Source: Heterodera schachtii
Taxonomy: Eukaryota; Nematoda; Chromadorea; Rhabditida; Heteroderidae
Reading direction: 5' to 3'
Assembly (NCBI GenBank): GCA_023374025.1
Contig: SIJG01000161.1
Span: 20,091 to 84,090 of the forward strand
Length of the DNA: 64,000 nucleotides
Position 1 is the first letter of the stretch. Each line of letters begins with the position of its first letter. Below the pieces are notes generated by a model, which was given only the letters and a program-made list of their open reading frames with translations, was not told the DNA's origin and searched no databases. The position numbers were made by a program, and so were the translations under genes. Shown piece by piece: positions 23,591 to 34,049 of this stretch.

Positions 23591-26500
23591 CAAGAAAAAA
23601 AAATTTTGAAAAACTTTTCAGCGATTTTTTGTTTGTTGAAGAACCACTAAGTTTTACAGAAAAAAAATTCTTGAAATTTTCTTACTAAAAAATATCTTAA
23701 GGAATTTTTTGTAAATTTCCAAGAAAATTAATGGTGGGAAGACATATTTTTTAAAAAGATTTCCACCAGAAAATGGCAATTTTTAGGTTTTGGAAAATTT
23801 CAAGATTTTTTTTTTTGAAAATTTTGGTAAGGTAAGTATGGAGTGAGTAAATCCTTAAATTTCAAAAAAATAATGGCCAAAAATTTTTTAGTTTTGCTCT
23901 TATCCCTTGAAATTTAAATTTTCATTGCTTTTCAATTTTTAAATTAGACACCCATTTCGGAGTCCTCCCGTGGTTATAGGAGTGGGCCTGACTGTGCCAA
24001 GGCTCTATTCCTCAAGCCTTACCAAATGCATGTGGTGGCGTTCGTTAATTTTGCTGAAATCGGTGGCCGGCCGAACGGTGGAACCTTTTGCAAAAACATT
24101 GGGCAATCCCTGGGCGTGGGCGAGTCGGTTGAGTCTAAAAAATATGCCAATATAAAATTGGCATCATATGCCACCCATATATATAGAGAAAGCACTGAAA
24201 TTTTTCACTTTGGGAAGGAAACCAATTAAAAATTGGTCAAATATGCCAAGCCCGTAGCCAGGAAAAAATATTCGGAGGGAGAAACCGAAAAAAACCGGAA
24301 AAATAGATCAAAAAACGGTGCCAGATTTTAGTAAAAGTCTACAAAAATGCCAATCTTAGATTTTATAACTGGAAAATCGGGCACTCCTCCCTCTCCGCTC
24401 ACAAAACAGTGCTCTGTCGGCACAGAGTTGTCGCTGGCGGTGCCGTCCTTCTTCCTCTTCAGCTGTTGCAGATGCTGATTGTGCATCCAAATTGCTATTT
24501 GTGCACTTTTGTATTTGAAGAAAAAGTGAGAAATAATGTGATGAAATTAAATTGTTGTCCATAGTTATAAAGCAGAGGATAATGGTGAGAAACAAATATT
24601 GCGAAAAAAACCTTAACTATTTAAAAGATTTAAATTCCAATTTGAAAGCGGAAATAAAAAACAAATCAAACTGTGTTCTGGGGAAAAACCCATATTAATT
24701 GCCCAAAGCTCGTTCAATATTATATATTTTAGGCATAAAAGATAAAGCAACCATTTCCGGTAATAGTAAAGTTTGTCCCCCTCCCCTTTTTCGAAAAATT
24801 TGAATCTCCGACCTTTTGTTCGAGTTTGGGTCCGTAATTCCTAATTGGTTGAAATGGATGCCGGATTCGTGATCAGCGACCGTGAAAACCCTTGGATTCA
24901 TGACTTTTGAAAACAAATTTTTTTCAAAAAGGGGGGGGGGGCGGAGGACAAACTTTACTATTAACCCATTTCCTCCAAAATTTCCTCAAATGCATCGACG
25001 TTAAGTCAGTTAAAGTCTTCGCGCAAGATTAACTCGCATAAATACGAGTCCATCATTTTGCGATTATTTAAAGCGTTGCGCAAAAACAGTTTATTTTTCT
25101 AATTCATTTTTTTAAACATTAATAATGTTTTTGAAGAATTTAAAATTGTGGATTTGATCAGAATTTTAGGCATGTCTGAAGCGTTATTAAATAAAAACAA
25201 CTAAATTATTTTTTCGTTTGTCCGACAGACATTGTTCAAAAAATTTTGAGAAATTTTGCGCAAAAGATTTTTTTATTTCTTCACTTAAATTGAAAGTTGC
25301 CAAAAAAGAAAAGAAAAAGGCATTAAAAAGTTGTTAAGAACAAAGGTCATAAAACCAAAATTAATTTTTTTAATGCTTTCTATGGTTTGAATAAAATTCA
25401 ATTGTTTTTGTTTATTTCTAATAAATCAATTCACTAAAAGAATATGAAATTCAATTAATAAAGCAACAGCATTTTTAGATGATAAAAATACAAAAATATG
25501 TACTAAAATTGTGATAAAAATGGTAAAATAAGTGTTAAAATTTGCAAAAATCAATTGTCATTATTAACAATTTTATGGGTATATTTTCTAAAATTATTAG
25601 TATATATTCTTATTATTCTTTTCTCATCAAGTGTATCCCTAAAAATAAAAAAAGGATTTTGTTAACAAAAAGTTGAAACTTTAACTTTTTTTTAATATAA
25701 ATACATTTAAGCGTTGTGCTGCAGATATGCACAAATGCATGAAATTATAATCGAAAATTGACACTTTTTTGGAATTTATAAGTAAGACAATTTTCTTAAA
25801 AAAACGATTAGACAGCTTAAAATTGCATTGCAACAAAATATATTTTTATTATTTATTAATCAACTTATAATTTTGAGTTTTTTAAATGCAGCTTTTTAAA
25901 TAGAAAATCGACATTTCAACACATCCCTGAGCGCAAAACAATTTTCTTTTGGAATTAACAAATAAAAAATTTTCTATTAAAAATTTTAGAATTAAACATT
26001 ATGTACACAAATTCCAATGAACAAAAAATATGTGGATTTTTTAAAATCTCTTTATAAAATGCTTCATAAATAATCAATAGAATTTTGGTATTGACAAGAT
26101 GGAGGAAAAGGGAGTTTTATTTGATTTTGGTATTTATAAAGAAAGATATTTTATGAAAAATTCATGTGTTTATTGAGCAATTAATTAATTTATATTTTTT
26201 TTAAATTCGGTTAATTATATAATACAAAAAAAATTGTAGCAAAAAATTAACTTATGAATATTAAAAAAGCCTTTTGAAAATTTTAATTAATTATTAAGTT
26301 AAATGATCAAATTAAAATATTTTACTTGAATAGGTAAATGCTATGGAATTTTGCTAAATGTTCAACACAAAAAAATATCCGCTTTTGATCAAAAAAAAAA
26401 GAATTTTCAAAAAAATGGATTCTGAAACATTAGATAAATATAAAATAATTCATAAAAAACTGTATTTCGGACGATAACTAATTAAACATTTTGATAATAA

Positions 26501-28850
26501 AATTAAAAAAATTTAATATATTGCTAAAAAATCTTAGACACAAGAGTTTAGACACCAATGCACTGCGCGCCCAGCACCGACTATTAGCCGGTCACCGATC
26601 CTATTTGTTAAGTCGCAGTCGAAAAAACGTTTCTAATTATTTATTTATTTTTATAAATTGGATTAAAAAACTTTGACGAAAAATTCAGATAAATATCATT
26701 TTTGGTTTTCGATTTGGTGATCATGAATTAAACCTCCACTTAAGTTAACTACGAATATAAAAAAAGGATTATTTTATTTAATAATTTTTAAAAATAGGTT
26801 TTTTGGTGTTTTAAAATAGTACGATGCCGGGAGGCGCTTCCGTTTTTTTTATAAAGATTCATTAATAGAATTTTCACAAATAGACAATCGACAAAATTAA
26901 AAAAAAATAAGAATCAAAAAATGGGGAAAAGAAGGCAAATTTAAAAATCAACCAGATTATTAACTTAAATAAAAATATAATCAATAAATGTTTAATTGTT
27001 AAATTCAAATCACATTTACCTGATGGGAATTTAAGTAATTAAAATCATCAAAAAATCACGAGATTTTTAAAAAATAATCTCAAGGTTTTCGTGGTTAATG
27101 CTATGCTCACAATCACACTATTTTTATAAAGTTTTTAAATAATATTTTTTGGTAAAAAAAATCATATTAACTCATTATTAGAGATGGGAATTTAAGAAAT
27201 AAATATCTAAAAAAGTTACGCCATAAATAATACAAAAAAGTCATAAAAACGAAAAAAAAGTCAAAAACAACTGACAACTACATTCCGTTAGTTTCAATAT
27301 AATGTTAAAAGCGAAAAAAATGTATAAAATATTATAAAAATCATTTTAAGGACATTATCAAGCAGAAAAAACATAAGCCATTAAGGTCTCCATTGTTTAA
27401 TTGTTTTCAGTTATTTTAAGAAAATACAATTTTTGCTTAATAAATTTATGAAATTAAAATCGATAGATAATTTTCAACGCTAATATATTATAAAACAAAT
27501 TCCACAATAAAAATGTTTTATCATTTTTTCTATGTGTGGGACTTTTGGTTCCTTAGAAATTTAATTGTTTATTAAGTAATTCATTAATTAGTTTCTCCAT
27601 TTTAACTACATTTATGACTTAAAAGTGCAAAATTTTCTTAATAAAAATCATTTAAAATTCTATTTTTTCATCGGCAATATATCGGCATCGCTGGACACCA
27701 AAAAAACTCAAAAGTGCAAAAATTAAGTCATTTTTGGTGAAAAACTGTTCGCAAATTGACCTAAATTTTGAAAAAATTCCAGGAGTGTCTACCAGCGCAA
27801 GCCACTTTCCCAAAAATTTTTTTGAGGAAAATTCATTTGGATAAAATTTTCAAAAATGCTGAATTTTAACACCAAAGCAGAATCATAATTTTTTGTCATT
27901 TATCATTTAAAATATTTTATGCATTCAGAAATATTCATTTAACAATTTTTCAAAGAAATTTATGCTTAACAATCAGAGTCATTTTTTGGACATTTAACAA
28001 AATACAACTCTAATTTTCGTTCAAAAATCTAATTCGTTCCTTTTTGCACTTAAAATTCGTTTTTGATCAATTTTGAAACAATTTAATTCTAATATAAAAA
28101 ATCATTTTTTATCAGCTATAAAAATGAATTTTACTATCAAAAACGGTATTTTGATCAGCTAACTGAAACAACAAAACTCTTATTTTTTGAAATCGTATTT
28201 AAATATTAAAAAAATAAAAAATTACTTACTTTAAAATATTTTTATCACAAACAAAAAACCTTTACCTGATTATAAAACGGATTTTGAAACATTTAATAAA
28301 ACAAAGTTTAAATTCACTAAAACATAAACTTGGGACATTATCATAGAATCCCTGCGTATCTAAAGATTCTGAGTAATGAAATTTAACGTTTAATTGTGAT
28401 TTAAATTTTTAAATTAAAAAAATAGTAAGTATAAATTTAAAAAAATGAATGGATTTAATATTATTTTATTAAATCATTATTTTTTACCAAACATTGAAAA
28501 TTAAATATTAGGTTTTTGTTATGTTTAAAAACATGTTTTTAAATGTCATTATTTGTAAGATTTGTCGTTAAAATTTTCCTTAAAAAGTCAAAAAACATTA
28601 AAAGTGTAAAATTTATAAAAAATGATTATTAATAGATTATGTTATTTAAAACTGAAAAATTAATTATATATCAAAACAGATCTTTAAAAAGTTTTATTTA
28701 TTTAATAAACAATTTAAAATTACATTTATTAAAAATGCCTTTTAACTTAAAACGCATGTTTTTCATTTCCCAATAAAAACAAAATGGTTTAACATTTGAA
28801 AAAATGTTTTTTCAAACAAATATTCTCACATTATGACGTGAGTTTTAAAT
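23591..28850. other. AT-rich DNA, no gene recognised
   Basis: About 5.3 kb of A/T-rich sequence. Apart from the inverted repeat at 24763-24962, only a moderately GC-rich patch near 23965-24120 and another at 24365-24480 stand out. Their short frames have no motif. I see no RNA gene or tandem array. Confidence 0.6.
24763..24962. repeat. short inverted-repeat (MITE-like) segment
   Basis: ATAGTAAAGTTTGTCC (24763-24778) and its inverse GGACAAACTTTACTAT (24946-24961) flank about 170 bp. The left arm is followed by a C-rich run and the right arm preceded by a G run. The interior holds ATTCGTGATCAGCG, the inverse of the R tail motif CGCTGATCACGAAT. No target duplication seen. Confidence 0.5.
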
Positions 28851-30012
28851 TTGTTTGCCTATATAAAAAAATTGTTTAGCACCTTTCCATTCATTTGTTT
28901 CTTTGCAGAAACAAATGTTCCGTCATTTGTAAATGTTTTCCCTTCGTTTGCCAAAAAATGTTTAGCGTGTGCACTCATTGATTTTCAATTGAAGATGAAA
29001 AAACAAATGAAAAAACACAAATGCAAATGTTTATTCATTTGTTTCTGCAAAGGAACAATTGAAAAAACACAAGTACGTGTGTTTTTCAATTTTTTCTTTG
29101 TAAAAACATGCGCATTTGCGCTTTTTCATTTGTTTGTCTATATAAACAAATGGTTTAGCGCATATTCATTCATTCATTTCCTTACCAAAAGTTGCGCTAA
29201 ACCATTTGTTTCTTTGCTGCATCATTTGTAACTTCTCCAAAACATATATTTTTTCATGTTTACCCTTTCTTTTCTTGTGTTTTTTCATTTCATTCCAAAA
29301 CAACAAATGTTTCCCTCCCTTTCCTTTTGTTTTTTCCTTTCCCAACAACAAATCTTTCCCTTCCTTTTGTTGTGTTTTTTCATTTCCTTTCCCAACAACA
29401 AATGTTTCCCTCCCTTTCCTTTTGTTTTTTCCTTTCCCAACAACAAATGTTTCCCTTCCTTTTGTTGTGTTTTTTCATTTCCTTTCCCAACAACAAATGT
29501 TTCCCTCCCTTTCCTTTTGTTTTTTCCTTTCCCAACAACAAATGTTTCCCTTCCTTTTGTTGTGTTTTTTCATTTCTTTCCCAACAACAAATGTTTCCCT
29601 CCCTTTCCTTTTGTTTTTTCCTTTCCCAACAACAAATGTTTCCCTCCCTTTCGTTTGTTTTTTCCTTTCCCAACAAAAAATGTTTCCCTTCCTTTTGTTG
29701 TGTTTTTTCATTTCCTTTCCCAACAACAAATATTTTCCCTTCCTTTTGTTGTGTTTTTTCATTTCTTTCCCAACAACAAATGTTTCCCTCCCTTTCGTTT
29801 GTTTTTTCCTTTCCCAACAAAAAATGTTTCCCTTCCTTTTGTTGTGTTTTTTCATTTCCTTTCCCAACAACAAATATTTTCCCTTCCTTTTGTTGTGTTT
29901 TTTCAAAATAACAAATGTTTCCCTTCCTTTTGTTGTCTTTTTTCATTTCCTTTCCCAACAACAAATATTTTCCCTTCCTTTTCTTGTATTTTTTCATTTC
30001 CTTTCCAAACAA
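28850..30012 (+). repeat. AACAAATGTTTCCC pyrimidine-rich tandem array
   Basis: From about 29230 a 45-50 bp unit (CCCAACAACAAATGTTTCCC, then TTCC, TTTTGTTGTG and TTTTTTCATTTCC) repeats about 15 times with two alternating length variants. The part before 29230 is a degenerate version with ACAAATG and CATTTGTTT. The plus-strand frames of 190-290 codons (FF/NN/SLPF) and minus-strand frames are translations of the repeat. Confidence 0.9.
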
Positions 30013-30125
30013 CAAATATTTTTACTCCAAAAAATTATTTTTTCTTTTCGTTTTACTAAACAAATTTTTTAGCAATCAAAATTATGCTTTTTAATTTTTC
30101 AAAAACATTTTGACCATTAGGGAGC

Positions 30126-30742
30126 AACAATCCGGGGTGACGCCAAAGGCTGACTGGTGAGCTTAGCAACAAAAAAATAAAAATAAAATACGAGTGCCGT
30201 ACTGACGAGGCCCGCTCGTATTTTTCACTAAAATTCAAACCGTGTCTACGGCTTTGAAGGGCCGAAACATTTGCATATTTGGTTGACGCGGTAGTAAACC
30301 CCTATAGGATATTTGATACGCTTTTTCGAATATCCTGGGGGCCATCCATGAAAACCGTGGAGTCCTTCCTGGTACTGGGTTTTCTTCCCAGTTGGGTGGG
30401 CGCGGGCGTTCGCTTTCCACTGGTCCTTTTGCGTTGGTATCCAGGGCTGTGCGGCCTGGACGGTTGGAACCAAGTTCCTTCCTGAGCCCGCCGGGTGTCA
30501 CAGCGATCTGAAGGACCAGCCAGATAGTCGGTCTGGTGTGGACGGTGGCCCTTCATCCCTGCGCTTGGGGGTGAAGGTGAGCTTGTACCTAGCAGCGGGG
30601 GTGGCGGTTCCTAGCCGTAATGTGTCCTGCCTTCGGGCTGCATTCGTACAGCGAGAGAATAACCGGGACTGGCTGGCCCGGAGGACCGTGAGTCACTGAG
30701 CAGTGTCGAACGCGCAGCTGCTCAAACTTAACACCCCGGATT
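30126..30742. other. GC-rich block closed by 11 bp inverted repeat
   Basis: AATCCGGGGTG at 30128-30138 and CACCCCGGATT at 30731-30741 are perfect inverse copies around 0.6 kb that is much richer in GC than its surroundings. Inside are the hammerhead-like motif and further potential stems such as GAGCAG...CTGCTC (about 30697-30723). Overlapping short frames show no motif. The look resembles the structured 5' untranslated region of a non-LTR element, but I cannot identify one. Confidence 0.45.
30187..30272 (+). ncRNA. hammerhead-like ribozyme motif A, permuted
   Basis: CTGACGA at 30203-30209 is flanked by GCCGTA (30197-30202) and GGCCC (30210-30214). Downstream come GTGTC (30243-30247) followed by TACGGC (30248-30253), then GGGCC (30260-30264) and GAAACAT (30265-30271). 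GCCGTA pairs with TACGGC (stem I), GGCCC with GGGCC (stem II), and ACAT with GTGT (stem III, one G-U). All are in exact hammerhead register, with C17 of a GUC site at 30247. The strand order is core, cleavage strand, GAAA strand, which is not type I, II or III. An extra stem AAAATACGAG/CTCGTATTTT encloses the first strand. Confidence 0.5.
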
Positions 30743-31185
30743 AAAATCCGCGTAGACGGAACTCATATGTGCTGTGGGCGTTGGCAAAAGTGCCTTATGA
30801 AGGGAGTAATTACCTAACATAGGGAGGCCTACACCAAACCTTGCACTTTGGAATGGTAGCTCCACACACTTTGAGTTCCATGAGCGGTTCCATAATCGCT
30901 TGCTATGATGGCCACAGGTGGCGGGCATGCCCTCCCATCCGTTGGCCTTGGGTCGGCGGGTAGAAAATACGTAAAGGCGGCTGCCTAGCGTGTTTTTGGC
31001 CCTCCAAAAATGGCCCAAACCATCGGCTAGGAGAGGGGTCATGCCCGATTTTTTTTTGGTGCACATGGTTTTCGTCCATTTTCCACCACAAACCTCCTCG
31101 CGGTGTGTGCTGGGAATCCCGGTGCCATTGGCACGGATTGCGAACCCTTTTTTTAGAAAAAAAGGGATGTGGTTCGTAAAATAAA
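30743..31185. other. unassigned mixed-composition segment
   Basis: Moderately GC-rich sequence between the GC block and the 20 bp satellite. It includes a CCTTTTTTTAGAAAAAAAGG inverted repeat at about 31146-31165 and two TGCCATTGGC-like words near the satellite edge. Minus-strand frames extend into it from the satellite and have no recognisable domain. Nothing else supported. Confidence 0.5.
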
Positions 31186-33815
31186 TGGCATTTGAAGTGC
31201 CATTGACTGAAGTGAAGTGCCATTGAGTGAAGTGAAGTGCCATTGAGTGAAGTGAAGTGCCATTGAGTGAACTGAAGTGCCATTGAGTGAATTGAAGTGC
31301 CATTGAGTGAAGTGAAGTGCCATTGAGTGAATTGAAGTGCCATTGAGTGAATTGAAGTGCCATTGAGTGAAGTGAAGTGCCATTGAGTGAATTGAAGTGC
31401 CATTGAGTGAAGTTAAGTGCCATTGAGTGAAGTGAAGTGCCATTGAGTGAAGTGAAGTGCCATTGACTGAAGTGAAGTGCAATTGAGTGAATTGAAGTGC
31501 CATTGAGTGAAGTGACGTGCCGTTGAGTGAAATGAAGTGCCATTAGTGAAATGAAGTGCCATTGGGTGAGATGAAGTGCCATTGGGTGGAATGAAGTGCC
31601 ATTGAATGAAATTAAGTGCCATTGGGTTGAATGAAGTGCCATTGAGTGAATTGAAGTGCCATTGACTAAAGTGACGTGCCATTCGGTTAAATGAAATGCC
31701 ATTGAGTAAAATGAAGTGCCATTGGGTGAAATGAAATGCCATTGAGTAAAATGAAGTGCCATTGGGTGAAATGAAGTGGCATTGAGTGTAATGAAGTGCA
31801 ATTGGTGAAATGAAGTGCCATTGAGTGAATTGAAGTGCCATTGACTAAAGTGACGTGCCATTGGGTGAAATGAAATGCCATTGACTGATTTGAAGTTCCA
31901 TTGAGTGAAGTAAAGTGCCATTGACTAAAGTGACGTGCCATTGAGTTAAATGACGTGCCATTGGGTGAAAGGAAGTGCCATTGGGTGGAATGAAGTGCCA
32001 TGAGTGAAGTGAAGTGCCATTGACTAAAGTGACGTGCCATTGAGTTAAATGACGTGCCATTGGGTGAAAGGAAGTGCCATTGGGTGGAATGAAGTGCCAT
32101 GAGTGAAGTGAAGTGCCATTGACTAAAGTGACGTGCCATTGAGTTAAATGACGTGCCATTGGGTGAAAGGAAGTGCCATTGGGTGAAATGAAGTGCCATT
32201 GGGTGGAATGAAGTGCCATTGAGTGAAGTGAAGTGCCATTGACTGAAGTGAAGTTCCATTGAGTGAAGTGAAGCGCCATTGAGTGAAGTGAAGTGCCATT
32301 GACTGAAGTGAAGTGCCATTGAGTGAATTGAAGTGCCATTGACTAAAGTGACGTGCCATTGGGTGAAATGAAATGCCATTGAGTAAAATGAAGTGCCATT
32401 GGGTGAAATGAAGTGGCATTGAGTGAATTGAAGTGCCATTGAGTGAAGTGAAGTGCCATTGAGTGGAGTGAAGTGCCATTGACTAAAGTGACGTGCCATT
32501 GGGTGAAATGAAATGCCATTGAGTAAAATGAAGTGCCATGAGTGAAGTGAAGTGCCATTGACTAAAGTGACGTGCCATTGAGTTAAATGACGTGCCATTG
32601 GGTGAAAGGAAGTGCCATTGGGTGGAATGAAGTGCCATGAGTGAAGTGAAGTGCCATTGACTAAAGTGACGTGCCATTGAGTTAAATGACGTGCCATTGG
32701 GTGAAAGGAAGTGCCATTGGGTGGAATGAAGTGCCATTGACTGAAGTGAAGTTCCATTGAGTGAAGTGAAGTGCCATTGAGTGAAGTGAAGTGCCATTGA
32801 CTGAAGTGAAGTGCCATTGAGTGAATTGAAGTGCCATTGACTAAAGTGACGTGCCATTGGGTGAAATGAAATGCCATTGAGTAAAATGAAGTGCCATTGG
32901 GTGAAATGAAGTGGCATTGAGTGAATTGAAGTGCCATTGAGTGAAGTGAAGTGCCATTGAGTGAAGTGAAGTGCCATTGAGTGAAGTGAAGTGCCATTGA
33001 ATGAAGTGAAGTGCAATTGAGTGAATTGAAGTGCCATTGAGTGAAGTGACGTGCCGTTGAGTGAAATGAAGTGCCATTAGTGAAATGAAGTGCCATTGGG
33101 TGAGATGAAGTGCCATTGGGTGGAATGAAGTGCCATTGAGTGAAATGAAGTGCCATTGGGTGGAATGAAGTGCCATTGAGTGAATTGAAGTGCCATTGAC
33201 TAAAGTGACGTGCCATTGGGTGAAATGAAATGCCATTGAGTAAAATGAATTGCCATTGGGTGAAATGAAGTGGCATTGAGTGTAATGAAGTGCCATTGGG
33301 TGAAATGAAGTGCCATTGGGTGAATTGAAGTGCCATTGACTAAAGTGACGTGCCATTGGGTGAAATGAAATGCCATTGAGTAAAATGAAGTGCCATGAGT
33401 GAAGTGAAGTGCCATTGACTAAAGTTACGTGCCATTGAGTTAAATGACGTGCCATTGGGTGAAAGGAAGTGCCATTGGGTGGAATGAAGTGCCATGAGTG
33501 AAGTGAAGTGCCATTGACTAAAGTGACGTGCCATTGAGTTAAATGACGTGCCATTGGGTGAAAGGAAGTGCCATTGGGTGGAATGAAGTGCCATGAGTGA
33601 AGTGAAGTGCCATTGACTAAAGTGACCTGCCATTGAGTTAAATGACGTGCCGTTGAGTGAAGTGAAGTGCCATTGAGTGAAGTGAAGTGCGATCGAGTGA
33701 AGTGAAGTGCCATTGAGTGAAGTGAAGTGCCATTGACTGATTTGAAGTTCCATTGAGTGAAGTAAAGTGCCATTGAGTGAATTGAAGTGCCATTGACTGA
33801 AGTGAAATACCATTG
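31186..33815 (+). repeat. 20 bp satellite with higher-order repeats, about 130 units
   Basis: Unit GCCATTGAGTGAAGTGAAGT with variants (GACTAAAGTGAC, GGGTGAAAGGA, GAGTTAAATGAC). The order of variants repeats in blocks of about 100 bp at 31990-32160, 32530-32720 and 33395-33640, and longer blocks recur around 32340-32480 and 32840-33060. Minus-strand frames up to 549 codons (ALHFTQWHFTSLNGTS) are the three-unit, 60 bp translation of the repeat and are not genes. Confidence 0.95.
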
Positions 33816-33821
33816 CGTGAA

Positions 33822-33902
33822 AACATATGAGTGCTGTACTGACGAGGCCCGCTCAATATGTAAATATCAAACCGTGTCTACGGCTTGATGGGCCGAAACA
33901 CA
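33822..33902 (+). ncRNA. hammerhead-like ribozyme motif B, upstream of Helitron 1
   Basis: Second copy of motif A. GCTGTA (33833-33838), CTGACGA (33839-33845), GGCCC (33846-33850), GTGTC (33874-33878), TACGGC (33879-33884), GGGCC (33890-33894), GAAACAC (33895-33901). Stem I contains one U-G wobble; stem III is a full ACAC/GTGT. The enclosing stem is ACATATGAG/CTCAATATGT, different in sequence from copy A but still complementary. The predicted cut after 33878 would leave a 5' leader of about 171 nt before the Helitron 1 start codon at 34050. Activity is untested. Confidence 0.5.
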
Positions 33903-34023
33903 CCTTACAGGTTGTGAGTAAACGCTACGATGACTCAAGGAGTCCCAATTATTTATTACTGCGTGCCATCAACGCGCAATTTTTTCTAATACTATTATGA
34001 ACAAATTATTTATGTTCCCTTTC

Positions 34024-34030
34024 TTTTTAG
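34024..34030 (+). promoter_or_regulatory. possible splice acceptor before Helitron 1 start
   Basis: TTTTTAG after a pyrimidine stretch, 19 nt before the ATG. It fits an invertebrate 3' splice site, either for a 5' leader intron or for trans-splicing. Helitron 2 has a similar tract directly before its ATG. No donor site is assigned. Confidence 0.3.
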
Positions 34031-34049
34031 ATACTGTTCTACGATCATT

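Noticed and set aside
29206..30072. 288-codon hydrophobic frame that could be read as a membrane protein
   Set aside because: Pyrimidine-rich tandem repeat; Phe and Leu codons follow from T/C content.
31687..33336. 549-codon minus-strand open frame (ALHFTQWHF repeats)
   Set aside because: It is the 60 bp translation of a 20 bp satellite; several overlapping frames are open in the same way, and no start context or domain is present.
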